Assembly (NCBI GenBank): GCA_045106955.1
Contig: JBGCFO010000010.1
Coordinates: 1 to 42,977, forward strand
DNA from: JBGCFO01 sp045106955
Lineage (GTDB): Bacteria; Pseudomonadota; Alphaproteobacteria; Rickettsiales; Rickettsiaceae
Direction: 5' to 3'
Length of the DNA stretch: 42,977 bases
Numbering within the stretch: the first letter of the stretch is position 1; each line of letters opens with the position of its first letter. Of the stretch, positions 25,800 to 35,513 are shown piece after piece. Position numbers and translations under genes: made by a program. The notes below the pieces were generated by a model. That model was not told the origin of the DNA. It did not search any database and saw nothing but the letters and a program-made list of their open reading frames with translations.

Positions 25800-26777
25800 A
25801 TGCAAAAAATCACTGTGCGAGAAGCATTAAACCAAGCAATGGAACATGAAATGCAATGCGATAAAAATGTCTTTATCATTGGAGAAGAAGTTGCGCAATA
25901 TCAAGGAGCATACAAAGTTACTCAAGGACTACTTGATAAATTTGGCGCTAAGCGCGTTATCGATACGCCAATCACAGAACATGGTTTTACAGGACTTGCT
26001 GTTGGTTCTGCTTTTATCGGGCTTAGGCCTATCGTTGAATTCATGACGTTTAACTTTGCAATGCAAGCAATAGATCAAATAATTAATTCTGCCGCAAAAA
26101 CTCATTACATGTCTGGCGGTGAAGTGAAATGCCCCATTGTATTTCGTGGTCCAAATGGCGCTGCGGCAAGAGTAGGTGCGCAGCATAGCCAAAATTTTGC
26201 AGCTTGCTATTCTCATATACCTGGGTTAAAGGTTGTGGCTCCATATAGCGCTCAAGATGCAAGAGGTTTGCTTATTAATGCAATTCGCGATGATAACCCT
26301 GTTGTATTTTTAGAGAATGAAATATTATATGGTCATAGCTTCGATGTTCAAGAAGATATTGAGCCTATTGAATTTGGTAAAGCTAATATTGTAAGAGAAG
26401 GAAAGGATGTAACAATTGTATCATTTTCTATTCAGGTTGATTTAGCTATCAAAGCAGCTGAAATACTAGAGCAAAATAATATTAGCGCTAAAGTTATTGA
26501 TTTACGTACACTCAAACCATTAGATGAAGATACAATTATTAAAGCTGTAAAAGAAACTAATCGCGTAGTTATAGTGGAAGAAGGTTGGTTTTTTGCTGGA
26601 ATTGGTGCTACTATTGCGACAATTATTATGCAAAATGCCTTTGATTATCTAGACGCTGCAGTTGAAGTAGTTTCTGGAAAGGAAGTGCCATTGCCTTATG
26701 CAAAAAATTTAGAAGAACTATCCTTGCCAACTATTGATGATATAATCAATGCAGCAAAAAAAACCATATATAAATAA
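25800..26777 (+). CDS. pdhB: Pyruvate dehydrogenase E1 beta subunit
   Basis: Partner of PdhA in the E1 heterotetramer. The 325-residue protein has REALNQAMEHEM, VFIIGEEVAQYQGAYKVT, DTPITEHGFTGLAVG (conserved Glu near the TPP aminopyrimidine) and FRGPNGAAARVGAQHSQ. No biotinyl/lipoyl domain is fused to its N-terminus, unlike in many free-living alphaproteobacteria. The gap to pdhA is 16 bases. Confidence 0.97.
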   Translation: MQKITVREALNQAMEHEMQCDKNVFIIGEEVAQYQGAYKVTQGLLDKFGAKRVIDTPITEHGFTGLAVGSAFIGLRPIVEFMTFNFAMQAIDQIINSAAKTHYMSGGEVKCPIVFRGPNGAAARVGAQHSQNFAACYSHIPGLKVVAPYSAQDARGLLINAIRDDNPVVFLENEILYGHSFDVQEDIEPIEFGKANIVREGKDVTIVSFSIQVDLAIKAAEILEQNNISAKVIDLRTLKPLDEDTIIKAVKETNRVVIVEEGWFFAGIGATIATIIMQNAFDYLDAAVEVVSGKEVPLPYAKNLEELSLPTIDDIINAAKKTIYK

Positions 26778-26792
26778 AATAATTATTTAATT

Positions 26793-28028
26793 ATGACAAT
26801 TGAAATTTTAATGCCAGCTCTCTCTCCAACGATGAATAAGGGGAATATAGCAAAATGGCTAAAAAAAGAAGGTGACAAAATTAAGCCAGGAGATGTAATT
26901 GCAGAAATTGAAACAGATAAAGCTACAATGGAATATGAATCTGTAGATGATGGGGTTTTAGGCAAGATTCTATTCAAAGAAGGCAGTAAAGATGTCGAAG
27001 TAAATTCTGTTATCGCAATATTACTTGAAAAAGGAGAAGATATATCCGCTTTAAAAGATCAGAAAGTAAATAATTTGAATAAAGTTTTAGATGAAGATAG
27101 GGAGTCTAATACAACTAAAGATTTAGATAGAAAAACATCTGACAATGTAGCGCACTCAGAAGCGCAAGAAACTAAGGCAAATATTAGAATATTCGCTTCG
27201 CCTCTTGCAAAGAGTATAGCTTCACAGAAAAATATCGATTTATCAAAAATCAAAGGTACTGGACCTTCTGGTAGAATAGTTAAAAATGATCTATTAAATA
27301 TCACTCATTCTATCTCTGATAATAAAACAAAACGCATCGATCAAGATAAAATAGTTCCTAATAGCAATGTAAGACAAATCATTGCAGATAGATTGTTAGC
27401 TGCAAAGCAATCAATACCTCATTTTTACTTATCAATTGAATGTGAAGTTGATGAATTACTTAAGACCAGAGAAGCGATTAATTCTAATCGCGATGAAACG
27501 CATCCGAAAATTTCGGTCAATGACCTAATAGTTATGGCGTCTGCAAGGTCATTAAAGGACGTGCCAGAAACAAATTCTAGCTGGAATGAAACCGAAATTA
27601 TTTATTACAGCAACATCGACATATCTATAGCAGTTGCAATCGAAGGAGGATTGATAACTCCAATAGTCAAAAATGCAGATACAAAAAACATATATGATTT
27701 ATCATCTGCAATAAAAATTCTGGCAAAAAAAGCTCGAGACAATAAACTAGCGCCTGAAGAATTTCAAGGCGGTGGGTTTACAATATCTAATCTAGGTATG
27801 TATGGAATTAAACAATTTAATGCAATTATTAACCCACCTCAATCTGCTATACTTGCAGTTGGAGCTGCTTTTCAACAGGCAGTGTTTCGGGATGGTCAAT
27901 GTGTACCTGCAAATATAATCAATTTCACCTTATCATGTGATCACAGGGTTGTAGATGGTATCATTGGAGCTAAATTCCTAAATACCTTTAGGAAATATAT
28001 CGAAACACCTATATTAATGTTAATATAA
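26793..28028 (+). CDS. pdhC: Dihydrolipoamide acetyltransferase (E2 of PDH)
   Basis: Core of the pyruvate dehydrogenase complex. The 411-residue protein has a single lipoyl domain (about 1-76; lipoylated Lys43 in ETDKATMEYES). A charged linker follows, then a peripheral-subunit-binding domain (about 130-166, ASPLAKSIASQKNIDLSKIKGTG pattern) and the acyltransferase domain ending with the catalytic LSCDHRVVDG. It lies 15 bases from pdhB and 22 from lpdA. Confidence 0.96.
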   Translation: MTIEILMPALSPTMNKGNIAKWLKKEGDKIKPGDVIAEIETDKATMEYESVDDGVLGKILFKEGSKDVEVNSVIAILLEKGEDISALKDQKVNNLNKVLDEDRESNTTKDLDRKTSDNVAHSEAQETKANIRIFASPLAKSIASQKNIDLSKIKGTGPSGRIVKNDLLNITHSISDNKTKRIDQDKIVPNSNVRQIIADRLLAAKQSIPHFYLSIECEVDELLKTREAINSNRDETHPKISVNDLIVMASARSLKDVPETNSSWNETEIIYYSNIDISIAVAIEGGLITPIVKNADTKNIYDLSSAIKILAKKARDNKLAPEEFQGGGFTISNLGMYGIKQFNAIINPPQSAILAVGAAFQQAVFRDGQCVPANIINFTLSCDHRVVDGIIGAKFLNTFRKYIETPILMLI

Positions 28029-28050
28029 GATATAATAAGTTTAGGTAAAT

Positions 28051-29460
28051 ATGGATAATAAATATGATGTCACAGTTATTGGCGGTGGTCCAGGTGGTTA
28101 CGTTGCAGCAATTAGAGCTGCTCAACTTGGTAAAAAAGTAGTATTGATTGAAAAAGAACATTTGGGTGGTATATGCTTAAATTGGGGATGTATCCCAACT
28201 AAATCATTGTTACAATCTGCAGAAATAATTGAAAAATGTACGCATGCGAAAGATTTTGGTATCAATATTAGTGGAAGAATTGACATTGACATTAAAAAGA
28301 TCGTAAAAAAATCTAGAGATATTTCGAATAAACTATCAACTGGTGTTAAATCATTGCTCAATAAAAACAAGATAACAGTAATTGATGGATTTGGATCGAT
28401 AGTGAATTCTAATAAAGTTAAGGTTAAAATACTTGGATCTAATAAAAATGAAATAGAGCTCAATACAAAAAATATTATTATCGCAACTGGCGCAAGAAGT
28501 AGGATTATCAATGGATTTGAACCTAATGACAAAAATATCTGGACTTCAAAAGAAGCAATGATACCAACTAACATACCAAAATCTATAGTAATTGTTGGCT
28601 CTGGAGCCATTGGTGTAGAATTTGCATCATTTTATAATTCATTAGGTGTAGATGTTAGTATAATAGAAATGCAAAACACAATCCTTCCTACAGAAGATAG
28701 AGATATTTCACAAATTGCTCGTAAAATTTTTGAAAAGAAAGGCATTAAATTTTATACATCTAGCAAATTACTTGATCAAAAACAAATTAACAATGATTGC
28801 ATCGAGGTATCCTTTGAGTCTAATGATAATAAAATACATAAAATAAAAGCTGATAAATTATTAATGGCAGTTGGAATAGTGGCAAACACTGAAAATATAG
28901 GCCTAGAAAATACAAAAATTAAGCTAGAAAAAGGTCATATTGTTACAAATAAATATATGCAAACTAGCGATGCTAACATATATGCAATAGGTGATGTTAC
29001 AGCTCCTCCTTGGCTTGCTCACAAGGCTAGTCACGAAGGTACGATTGCAGCAGAACATTGTTCTGGAGTCAAAACGCATGCAATTGATAAGCTCAACATA
29101 CCATCTTGTATTTATTCTATGCCGCAAATAGCTTCTATTGGACTTACAGAAGAAATGGCTAAAGACGCTGGTTACGATATATCTGTTGGAAGATTTCCTT
29201 TTATGGCTAATGGTAAAGCTCTTGTATTAGGAGATGAAGAAGGTATGATCAAGGTAATATTTGATAAAAACACAGGTGAACTTCTTGGTTCGCATATGAT
29301 TGGCAGCGAAGTAACGGAATTAATACAAGGATATAGCATTGCCAAAACCTCTGAATTGACGCATGAAGAGTTAATAAATACTATTTTTCCTCATCCAACT
29401 TTGTCTGAAATGATGCATGAAGTGGTATTGGCTAGTTATAAAAAAGCCATTCATATCTAA
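28051..29460 (+). CDS. lpdA: Dihydrolipoamide dehydrogenase
   Basis: FAD enzyme that reoxidises lipoamide in the pyruvate and related dehydrogenase complexes. The 469-residue protein has the FAD loop VIGGGPGGYVAA, the redox pair C42/C47 in GGICLNWGCIPTKSL, the NAD-binding loop VGSGAIGVEFASF, AIGDVTAPPWLAHKA and the C-terminal HPTLSEMMHE with the catalytic His-Glu. It completes the pdh operon; ffh follows 22 bases later. Confidence 0.97.
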   Translation: MDNKYDVTVIGGGPGGYVAAIRAAQLGKKVVLIEKEHLGGICLNWGCIPTKSLLQSAEIIEKCTHAKDFGINISGRIDIDIKKIVKKSRDISNKLSTGVKSLLNKNKITVIDGFGSIVNSNKVKVKILGSNKNEIELNTKNIIIATGARSRIINGFEPNDKNIWTSKEAMIPTNIPKSIVIVGSGAIGVEFASFYNSLGVDVSIIEMQNTILPTEDRDISQIARKIFEKKGIKFYTSSKLLDQKQINNDCIEVSFESNDNKIHKIKADKLLMAVGIVANTENIGLENTKIKLEKGHIVTNKYMQTSDANIYAIGDVTAPPWLAHKASHEGTIAAEHCSGVKTHAIDKLNIPSCIYSMPQIASIGLTEEMAKDAGYDISVGRFPFMANGKALVLGDEEGMIKVIFDKNTGELLGSHMIGSEVTELIQGYSIAKTSELTHEELINTIFPHPTLSEMMHEVVLASYKKAIHI

Positions 29461-29482
29461 TACTTAAACAATAAATATATAT

Positions 29483-30835
29483 ATGTTCAATTTACTGACA
29501 CAAAACCTTAATAAGATTTTTGATAAAATGCGTAGTAGCGGCGTTTTATCAGAGGAAAACATCGAAAGTGCAATACGTCAAATTAGAATTGCTTTGCTTG
29601 AAGCAGACGTTGCACTACCAGTAGTGAAAGATTTTATTAATGAAGTCAAATCTAATGCCATAGGGCAAAAAGTTATAAAATCTATCTCGCCCGGTAAAAT
29701 GATGATAAAAATTATTCATGATGAAATGATAAAAATTTTGTCCATGGATAATATGGAGTTAAATTTACAATCAAACCCGCCGATCAATTTCTTACTTAGC
29801 GGCCTTCAGGGTAGCGGAAAAACCACAGCTAGTGCTAAACTTGCATTAAAATTAAAACAAGATAATTATAAAATCCTATTAGTTTCTCTAGATAACTATA
29901 GACCTGCTGCAAAAAAACAGCTTGAAATACTAGCAAAGTCAGTGAATATAGATAGCTTACCAATTATCGATGGAGAAAATCCAATTGATACAGCGCAACG
30001 AGCAATGAAGGAAACTGAATCTTCGGGGCATCAAGTGGTAATATACGATACAGCTGGACGACTACATGTTGATGATGAAATGTTAATAGAGCTTGCTAAG
30101 ATACAAACCCTAGTAAATCCACTGGAACACTTACTCGTTCTAGATTCAATGATTGGGCAAGATGTGACAAATATTGTTAATAATTTTAATTCATTGCTCA
30201 ACATTACTGGAATGGTGCTATCTAGAATTGATGGAGATAATAGAGGTGGTGCGGCATTAAGTGTAACGTACATGACAAAAAAGCCAATTAAACTTCTTAG
30301 TAATGGAGAAAAATTATCTGATATTGAAATATTTGATCCAAAAAGGCTAGCTTCTAGAATATTGGATATGGGAGATATTGTTTCATTAGTTGATCATGCA
30401 GGTAGCATAATAGATCAAAATGAATATGAAGCAGCTGCAAAAAAGATGCGACAGGGGACATTTAACTTAAACGATTATTTATCGCAAATTAAAAATATTA
30501 CAAAACTTGGCGGATTCAGCAAAATCATATCAATGTTGCCAGGTGTGAGTAAGATGACTGATAAGATTAATGCAAATATTAATGAGAAAACCTTTCGCCA
30601 ACAAGAAGCAATCATTTTATCTATGACAAAAAAAGAACGCAACAATTATAAAATACTTAATGGCTCTAGAAAAAAACGCATTGCACAAGGTTCTGGTACT
30701 AGCATACAGCAGGTCAATATCTTGCTAAAGCAATTCAAGCAAATCAGTGAAATGATGAAAAAGGCTGGTAAAATGGATCCTAAAAAATTAATGAGTGGCA
30801 ATTTTGGTGGCCTTAGTAAATTTTTACCAAAATAA
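29483..30835 (+). CDS. ffh: Signal recognition particle protein Ffh
   Basis: GTPase that with 4.5S RNA targets nascent membrane proteins. The 450-residue protein has an N domain, the P-loop GLQGSGKTT (107-115), YDTAGRLHVDDEM, and RIDGDNRGGAALS for the G4/G5 region, which reads SRID where TKLD is commonest. A C-terminal methionine-rich M domain (about 300-450) includes SMLPG and QEAIILSMTKKER. It follows the pdh operon closely and may be cotranscribed. The 4.5S RNA gene was not found in the window. Confidence 0.97.
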   Translation: MFNLLTQNLNKIFDKMRSSGVLSEENIESAIRQIRIALLEADVALPVVKDFINEVKSNAIGQKVIKSISPGKMMIKIIHDEMIKILSMDNMELNLQSNPPINFLLSGLQGSGKTTASAKLALKLKQDNYKILLVSLDNYRPAAKKQLEILAKSVNIDSLPIIDGENPIDTAQRAMKETESSGHQVVIYDTAGRLHVDDEMLIELAKIQTLVNPLEHLLVLDSMIGQDVTNIVNNFNSLLNITGMVLSRIDGDNRGGAALSVTYMTKKPIKLLSNGEKLSDIEIFDPKRLASRILDMGDIVSLVDHAGSIIDQNEYEAAAKKMRQGTFNLNDYLSQIKNITKLGGFSKIISMLPGVSKMTDKINANINEKTFRQQEAIILSMTKKERNNYKILNGSRKKRIAQGSGTSIQQVNILLKQFKQISEMMKKAGKMDPKKLMSGNFGGLSKFLPK

Positions 30836-30929
30836 ATATCATAATATTATAAATTTTTTATTGCCAATGGGTCAAGTTAACTTATTATGTTATGTATACA
30901 AGGGTTAACTGTCAAAGTCAGGAGTAAAT

Positions 30930-33374
30930 TTACATCAAGATCTTATAAAACTTATCTACTAGATCATCCTTTCTTAATTTTGGATTTTCTTTAATGATAT
31001 TGCGGTAAATTTCTAATTCTGCTGGTTTTGGAGATAAAACATGCTTTACCCATCCTAGTCCACTAATATTAAATTTCATCAGTAAGGAAACATCATCTAC
31101 TTTCAATAAAAATGTACGTGAATTTAATGCAAATGCAGAAATTGATTGAAATTCTTGTTTACTCAATTGCAACATCTTGTCTAGATTAGCAACTTGCATA
31201 TCTTGAGGTAAAATAATCTTTGTATTTATAATTTTCATAAATTTTATAGCAGTCTGATTATTTAATTTTGATAAATCACATGGATCATAATTACATAATA
31301 AGACTCCCGAAACTTTTTCAGTGTATTTTACTTGCTCTTCAAACATCTGATAAAAATGATTTAAATTAAATATTTTATTCATATTATCAAACACTAATAT
31401 TGGATTATCATCTTTTTGAATATGATTAAAATTATAGCTTAATGCGTATATAATAGCTTGACGCATGCTATTATTAATATTACGATCTGTTATAAATTTA
31501 TCTTGCAAGTCAGTATCTAGCGGATAAGGATTAGTCTTATTAAAGTGTTTTTCTGTAAAATTATATAAATTTACTCCAATAATTTGATTAGCTTTTATAT
31601 TAATATTTTCTAATCCATCAAATAAACCCTCGTATCGACCGCCAGATTTAAATACTGATAAACGCTTTTCAATGATTTGCCCTGAATCACCGGAAAAATT
31701 CAACGTTTCTAAAATCTTAGACAAGCTACGCTCTTTGATGTCTATAGTAAATATAACATCTACAAAGCCATTTAATGTTTTTAATTCCTTGTCATTAAGT
31801 GGTTGATAGCAATGATTACATAATATCTTCATAAACTCATATAAAAACTTCATAGAATCTTCTGTCTTATGAATTATAAATGGATTAATCATTTTATTTT
31901 TTAATTCAATCCATTGACCTGAGATAGCATTAATAAAAATTTCAGCGCAATCATTGTCTGTAAAATACAAAATAGTAGGGCTAATCTTAGTTGATTCAGA
32001 TATCAAAAAATTCGAGAATGTAGTTCTACCGCTCCCTTCAACGCCAAACACACAATTTACACCTTTGTGATTTTTATCGTATAAATACATAAAATATGGC
32101 GTATTGTAATAAGTTGGAAAAATTGTAATATATTCTCCCCATTCTTTTGTCTTAACTCCTAATGGAGTTGCTTGTATTGAAGCAAAAGCGCAACTATTTC
32201 TTAAAATTGTTGGAACCAAATTTGCAAGAAAACTAAAATTACCAGGTAATTGCGCCCAAAATACTTTTTCTAATTTCATATCTTCTTTGATGTGTGCAAC
32301 GCCTAATTTAGATAATGCATTTGACAATTTATTGAGATTTTGCGCTACCCCATCTAAGCTATCATGAATTACAGACATTGAGATAGATTGCATACAAAAC
32401 TTATCTAGGCCAGCATTATCTGATGCCATAATAGCATCTAAACCTGTATCTTGAAATAAATCAGGATCTCTGCTGACTTCAAGAATGTATTTATTATGTT
32501 TAAAGGCTTTTTTAACTAGTTTTGGCCTCGCAAGAAAAAGAACTTCAGTGATTACAAATTCTATAGGTAATTGCATTAACCCTTCCAATGTATTGACATC
32601 AATTTCATGATATTCATGCAAAGATAATATCTTCATAAATTTTATATTTTTATCATCTGAAATTTCTAATGCATCATGTCCTATTGCGTATTTTTGTAAG
32701 GCAATTTGTTTTGATAAATCAACTGTATCAATATATATATCCTTCTTATGCATATGAATTATTTGATAATAAAAAGAGAGCACAGTTGAAATGCTCCTTC
32801 CATCATTGGTTTTAGAAATGCCTAGTTTTACTGGATTATATTGACCTAAATAACTAATAATATTATCTACTGTTTTATTTAAATGAGATGCTTCATAATC
32901 AAAATACTGATTATGAAAACTTTTAATCACATTTGTTTTTAGAGAATTGATAAATGCTGTAAAATTTTTTACTCCAAGAGCACTTGAATCATGAACTATA
33001 GTAATATATATAATATTTACAAATTTTCTATCCCATTCATTTTGTTTAATCCATACTTCATGAACATTAGATGCAAAAGGGTCGTCATGATAAGAACCAC
33101 TATCTAAATTTGCACGTGATCTTACAGTGTGTATCCACAAAGCCATGTTTTTTGTCATATATTTAGCAATAGCTTTACGTAAATCACTGCGCAATTTAGG
33201 TAATACTTCGCTCGTATGATATGCGCTAATTCCTTGAATCTCAATTGTTTGGAACATTTCACCATTTTTAGTTATGATAATATTTTTATCATAATGATAA
33301 GCAATTGGAATAAATCTACTTGAATCGTGATTGTACAAATCTTGATCGTATTTTCTGAAGTTATTAAAAAACAT
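30930..33374 (-). CDS. VirB4-family protein with degenerate ATPase motifs (RvhB4-II-like)
   Basis: Inner-membrane-associated component of the P-type type IV secretion system that Rickettsiales carry. The start is taken at 33374 (814 residues); the frame extends to 33563, but that would overlap a real gene on the other strand and add an unusual hydrophobic head. The Walker A region reads GVEGSGRT with Arg (residue 450) where Lys is expected, and the Walker B-like ILVFDN lacks the usual DE pair. Rickettsiales are known to carry a second VirB4 with such degenerate motifs, thought to be a non-hydrolysing partner of the first. No other vir gene is in the window. Confidence 0.82.
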   Translation of the reverse strand: MFFNNFRKYDQDLYNHDSSRFIPIAYHYDKNIIITKNGEMFQTIEIQGISAYHTSEVLPKLRSDLRKAIAKYMTKNMALWIHTVRSRANLDSGSYHDDPFASNVHEVWIKQNEWDRKFVNIIYITIVHDSSALGVKNFTAFINSLKTNVIKSFHNQYFDYEASHLNKTVDNIISYLGQYNPVKLGISKTNDGRSISTVLSFYYQIIHMHKKDIYIDTVDLSKQIALQKYAIGHDALEISDDKNIKFMKILSLHEYHEIDVNTLEGLMQLPIEFVITEVLFLARPKLVKKAFKHNKYILEVSRDPDLFQDTGLDAIMASDNAGLDKFCMQSISMSVIHDSLDGVAQNLNKLSNALSKLGVAHIKEDMKLEKVFWAQLPGNFSFLANLVPTILRNSCAFASIQATPLGVKTKEWGEYITIFPTYYNTPYFMYLYDKNHKGVNCVFGVEGSGRTTFSNFLISESTKISPTILYFTDNDCAEIFINAISGQWIELKNKMINPFIIHKTEDSMKFLYEFMKILCNHCYQPLNDKELKTLNGFVDVIFTIDIKERSLSKILETLNFSGDSGQIIEKRLSVFKSGGRYEGLFDGLENINIKANQIIGVNLYNFTEKHFNKTNPYPLDTDLQDKFITDRNINNSMRQAIIYALSYNFNHIQKDDNPILVFDNMNKIFNLNHFYQMFEEQVKYTEKVSGVLLCNYDPCDLSKLNNQTAIKFMKIINTKIILPQDMQVANLDKMLQLSKQEFQSISAFALNSRTFLLKVDDVSLLMKFNISGLGWVKHVLSPKPAELEIYRNIIKENPKLRKDDLVDKFYKILM

Positions 33375-33462
33375 TATTGCGTAACTATCGTAGGTAATAG
33401 TATTATAGTATAAGCAAGTTGTTAGATTTGCTATTATAATTAATATTAAATAATCAATTTTT

Positions 33463-33636
33463 ATGGACAATGTTGAAATTATATATACAGATAAAATATC
33501 ATGCAGTGGTAATAGTGAGTTATATGACCATCCTAAAATATACCTCCAACTAGAAAGCGGCACAAATTCGGCGACTTGTCCTTATTGCAGTAAAAAATTC
33601 ATCAGGCAGTATGTCAAAACAAACTTAGATGGATAA
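33463..33636 (+). CDS. Small zinc-finger protein, NDUFS6-like (zf-CHCC)
   Basis: A 57-residue gene. The ligand pattern Cys14, His23, Cys39, Cys42 (ISCSG ... YDHPKIYLQL ... TCPYCSKKF) matches the zinc-binding C-terminal domain of mitochondrial NDUFS6 and its alphaproteobacterial counterparts, which assist maturation of complex I iron-sulfur clusters. Its stop overlaps the following transporter start by eight bases. It lies divergent from the VirB4-like gene, whose alternative long start would run antisense through it. Confidence 0.85.
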   Translation: MDNVEIIYTDKISCSGNSELYDHPKIYLQLESGTNSATCPYCSKKFIRQYVKTNLDG

Positions 33637-34882
33637 AAGATCTTTTTTAATTGCAGGTTTTAGTGCGTTTGTGCAATATTATGACTATCACCTATTTGGG
33701 TTGCTTGCATCTAAAATATCGCAAGAATTTATACCATCTACAAATCAAGCAACTCAATTAACATATACATATCTCATTCTTGCAATCTCATTTATTGCAA
33801 AACCAATTGGAGCTATAATATTAGGCAGGATAGGAGATATAAAAGGCAGGTCAAATAGTTTTACAATTAGCTTACTTGGTACGGCTATAGCATCTCTTAT
33901 TATCTCTCTGACTCCAGGATATAAATTATTTGGTATATTTAGTATATTTATCTTAATAATAATGCGCATGATCACCTGCGCTATGATCTCTCCAGGCGTA
34001 GATGGCGTAAGGCTTTATATATACGAAAATATCGCTAAACAACGCCAATGTTTTGGAGTTGCTTTATCAAGTATATTTATGCAAATGGGAAGTATGATTG
34101 CAGCTGTTTCTGCAGCTTTTTTTACATTAGATATATTTCCTGAATTTGCTTGGCGTGGAAGCTTTACCTTAGGAGCATTAATGGGAACAATTCTAGTGCT
34201 AATCAAACTCAAATACAATATCGCAGATATTATAAATATAAAAACAACGAAACAATACGGGAAATATAGCAATGCAAGTATTGTTAGTATTATTGGCAAT
34301 CATCTAAAAATATTTATACTATCCGCTGTAATTTGTGGTTCAATAGGTAGTATGCATCAATTTTTAATTATTTTCTTTGGTACTTATAATTTTGCAATAT
34401 TAAAATCTCTTGATCAGCCAACTATGCAATCTTATACCGCATTTGCTATAGCAATATACATGATTTTTAGTATTATTAGTGGTTTGGTTGGAGATATAAT
34501 CAATCGCTACCAACTAGTGTTATGGGCAATTATCGCATTGATTATTGTTAATATTTATATGATGTTTTGGATAAAACAGCATATGCAATTAAATATATTT
34601 ATATTCTTTTTAAGCTCTGCAATACTTGCGTTTATTACTATACCATCTGCAGTTATAATAAAAGAATCTATCCCAATTGAAACCAGGTATCGCATTTTCA
34701 GTATTGCTCATGCTTTTGGCTCTATACTAATTTCTGCGCCAACAAATTTTTTTGCAGCTAAACTATATTACACTACTCAACTTACGTGGGCGCCAATTTT
34801 ATATTTTATTATTATTAACTTAATTATGTTTATTGCTGTAAAAATGCTGATATCTACCCAAGCTAAATTAAGCAAGACTTAG
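33629..34882 (+). CDS. MFS transporter, ProP/metabolite:H+ symporter type
   Basis: 417 residues with about twelve membrane segments. The N-terminal FSAFVQYYDYHLFGLLA and the loop motif LGRIGDIKGRSNSF (the MFS motif A between segments 2 and 3) resemble the metabolite:H+ symporter group that includes ProP. This group is expanded in Rickettsiales for uptake of host metabolites. The substrate cannot be deduced. The gene overlaps the zinc-finger gene at its start and, convergently, the transaldolase gene by 20 bases at its end. Confidence 0.88.
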   Translation: MDKRSFLIAGFSAFVQYYDYHLFGLLASKISQEFIPSTNQATQLTYTYLILAISFIAKPIGAIILGRIGDIKGRSNSFTISLLGTAIASLIISLTPGYKLFGIFSIFILIIMRMITCAMISPGVDGVRLYIYENIAKQRQCFGVALSSIFMQMGSMIAAVSAAFFTLDIFPEFAWRGSFTLGALMGTILVLIKLKYNIADIINIKTTKQYGKYSNASIVSIIGNHLKIFILSAVICGSIGSMHQFLIIFFGTYNFAILKSLDQPTMQSYTAFAIAIYMIFSIISGLVGDIINRYQLVLWAIIALIIVNIYMMFWIKQHMQLNIFIFFLSSAILAFITIPSAVIIKESIPIETRYRIFSIAHAFGSILISAPTNFFAAKLYYTTQLTWAPILYFIIINLIMFIAVKMLISTQAKLSKT

Positions 34883-35513
34883 CAAAGTCATTGCGAAAAA
34901 TTTCCAAACCTTTATCTGTTAATGGGTGAGAAATCAATTGCTGACACAACTTCCATGGTATAGTAACAACGTCAGCGCCGTTCAATGCGCATTGATATAC
35001 ATGATATGGATGACGAATAGACGCTGCCAAAATTTTTGTAGTAAAATTATAATTACTGTATATTTTCTTGATGTCGTGAATGAGACGAATTGAATCATAA
35101 CCAATGTCATCTACCCTTCCTAAAAATGGCGAAACGTAATACGCTCCAGCCTTTGCAGCAACAATGGCTTGATTAGGAGAAAAGCATAATGTCATATTAA
35201 CTTTTATCTCTCTTTTAGATAAATGCCTGCATAATTTGATTCCATCATATGTGATAGGCAATTTAATTACTATATTAGATGCTATATCCAATAAATTATA
35301 CGCTTCAGACATCATATCATCAAAACTGCTACTATTTACTTCTAAACTAACATCTCCATCAATCACATCGCAAATTTGCTTTATATGATCTTGAAACTTA
35401 ACATTTTGTAATTTAGAAATTATGGATGGATTAGTTGTAATACCATCGATAATTCCTAAATCCACAGCAGATTTAATTTCTGATAAATCTGCTGTGTCTA
35501 AAAATAATTGCAT
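34863..35513 (-). CDS. tal: Transaldolase / fructose-6-phosphate aldolase-like protein
   Basis: A 216-residue small-type transaldolase (TalC/MipB type). The N-terminus MQLFLDTADLSEIK and GITTNPSII are the family hallmark, the Schiff-base Lys lies in NIVIKLPIT, and SPFLGRVDD follows with KILAASIRHP. It would move dihydroxyacetone units between sugar phosphates in the non-oxidative pentose phosphate branch. The start overlaps the parB stop (TAATG). Whether it acts as a transaldolase or as an aldolase is open. Confidence 0.93.
   Translation of the reverse strand: MQLFLDTADLSEIKSAVDLGIIDGITTNPSIISKLQNVKFQDHIKQICDVIDGDVSLEVNSSSFDDMMSEAYNLLDIASNIVIKLPITYDGIKLCRHLSKREIKVNMTLCFSPNQAIVAAKAGAYYVSPFLGRVDDIGYDSIRLIHDIKKIYSNYNFTTKILAASIRHPYHVYQCALNGADVVTIPWKLCQQLISHPLTDKGLEIFRNDFAKSCLI

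Noticed and set aside
28122..28610. 162-codon minus-strand open frame rich in hydrophobic residues
   Set aside because: It is antisense to the catalytic part of lpdA; the hydrophobicity is the usual artefact of reading such codons in reverse.
30875..30910. AGTTAAC ... GTTAACT inverted repeat between ffh and the VirB4-like gene
   Set aside because: Only seven bases of stem around a 22-base loop with no U-tract; too weak to call a terminator or an IS end.
33375..33563. N-terminal extension of the VirB4-like frame to 33563
   Set aside because: It lies antisense to a well-supported zinc-finger gene, adds an atypical hydrophobic head, and the shorter start at 33374 gives the normal family length.
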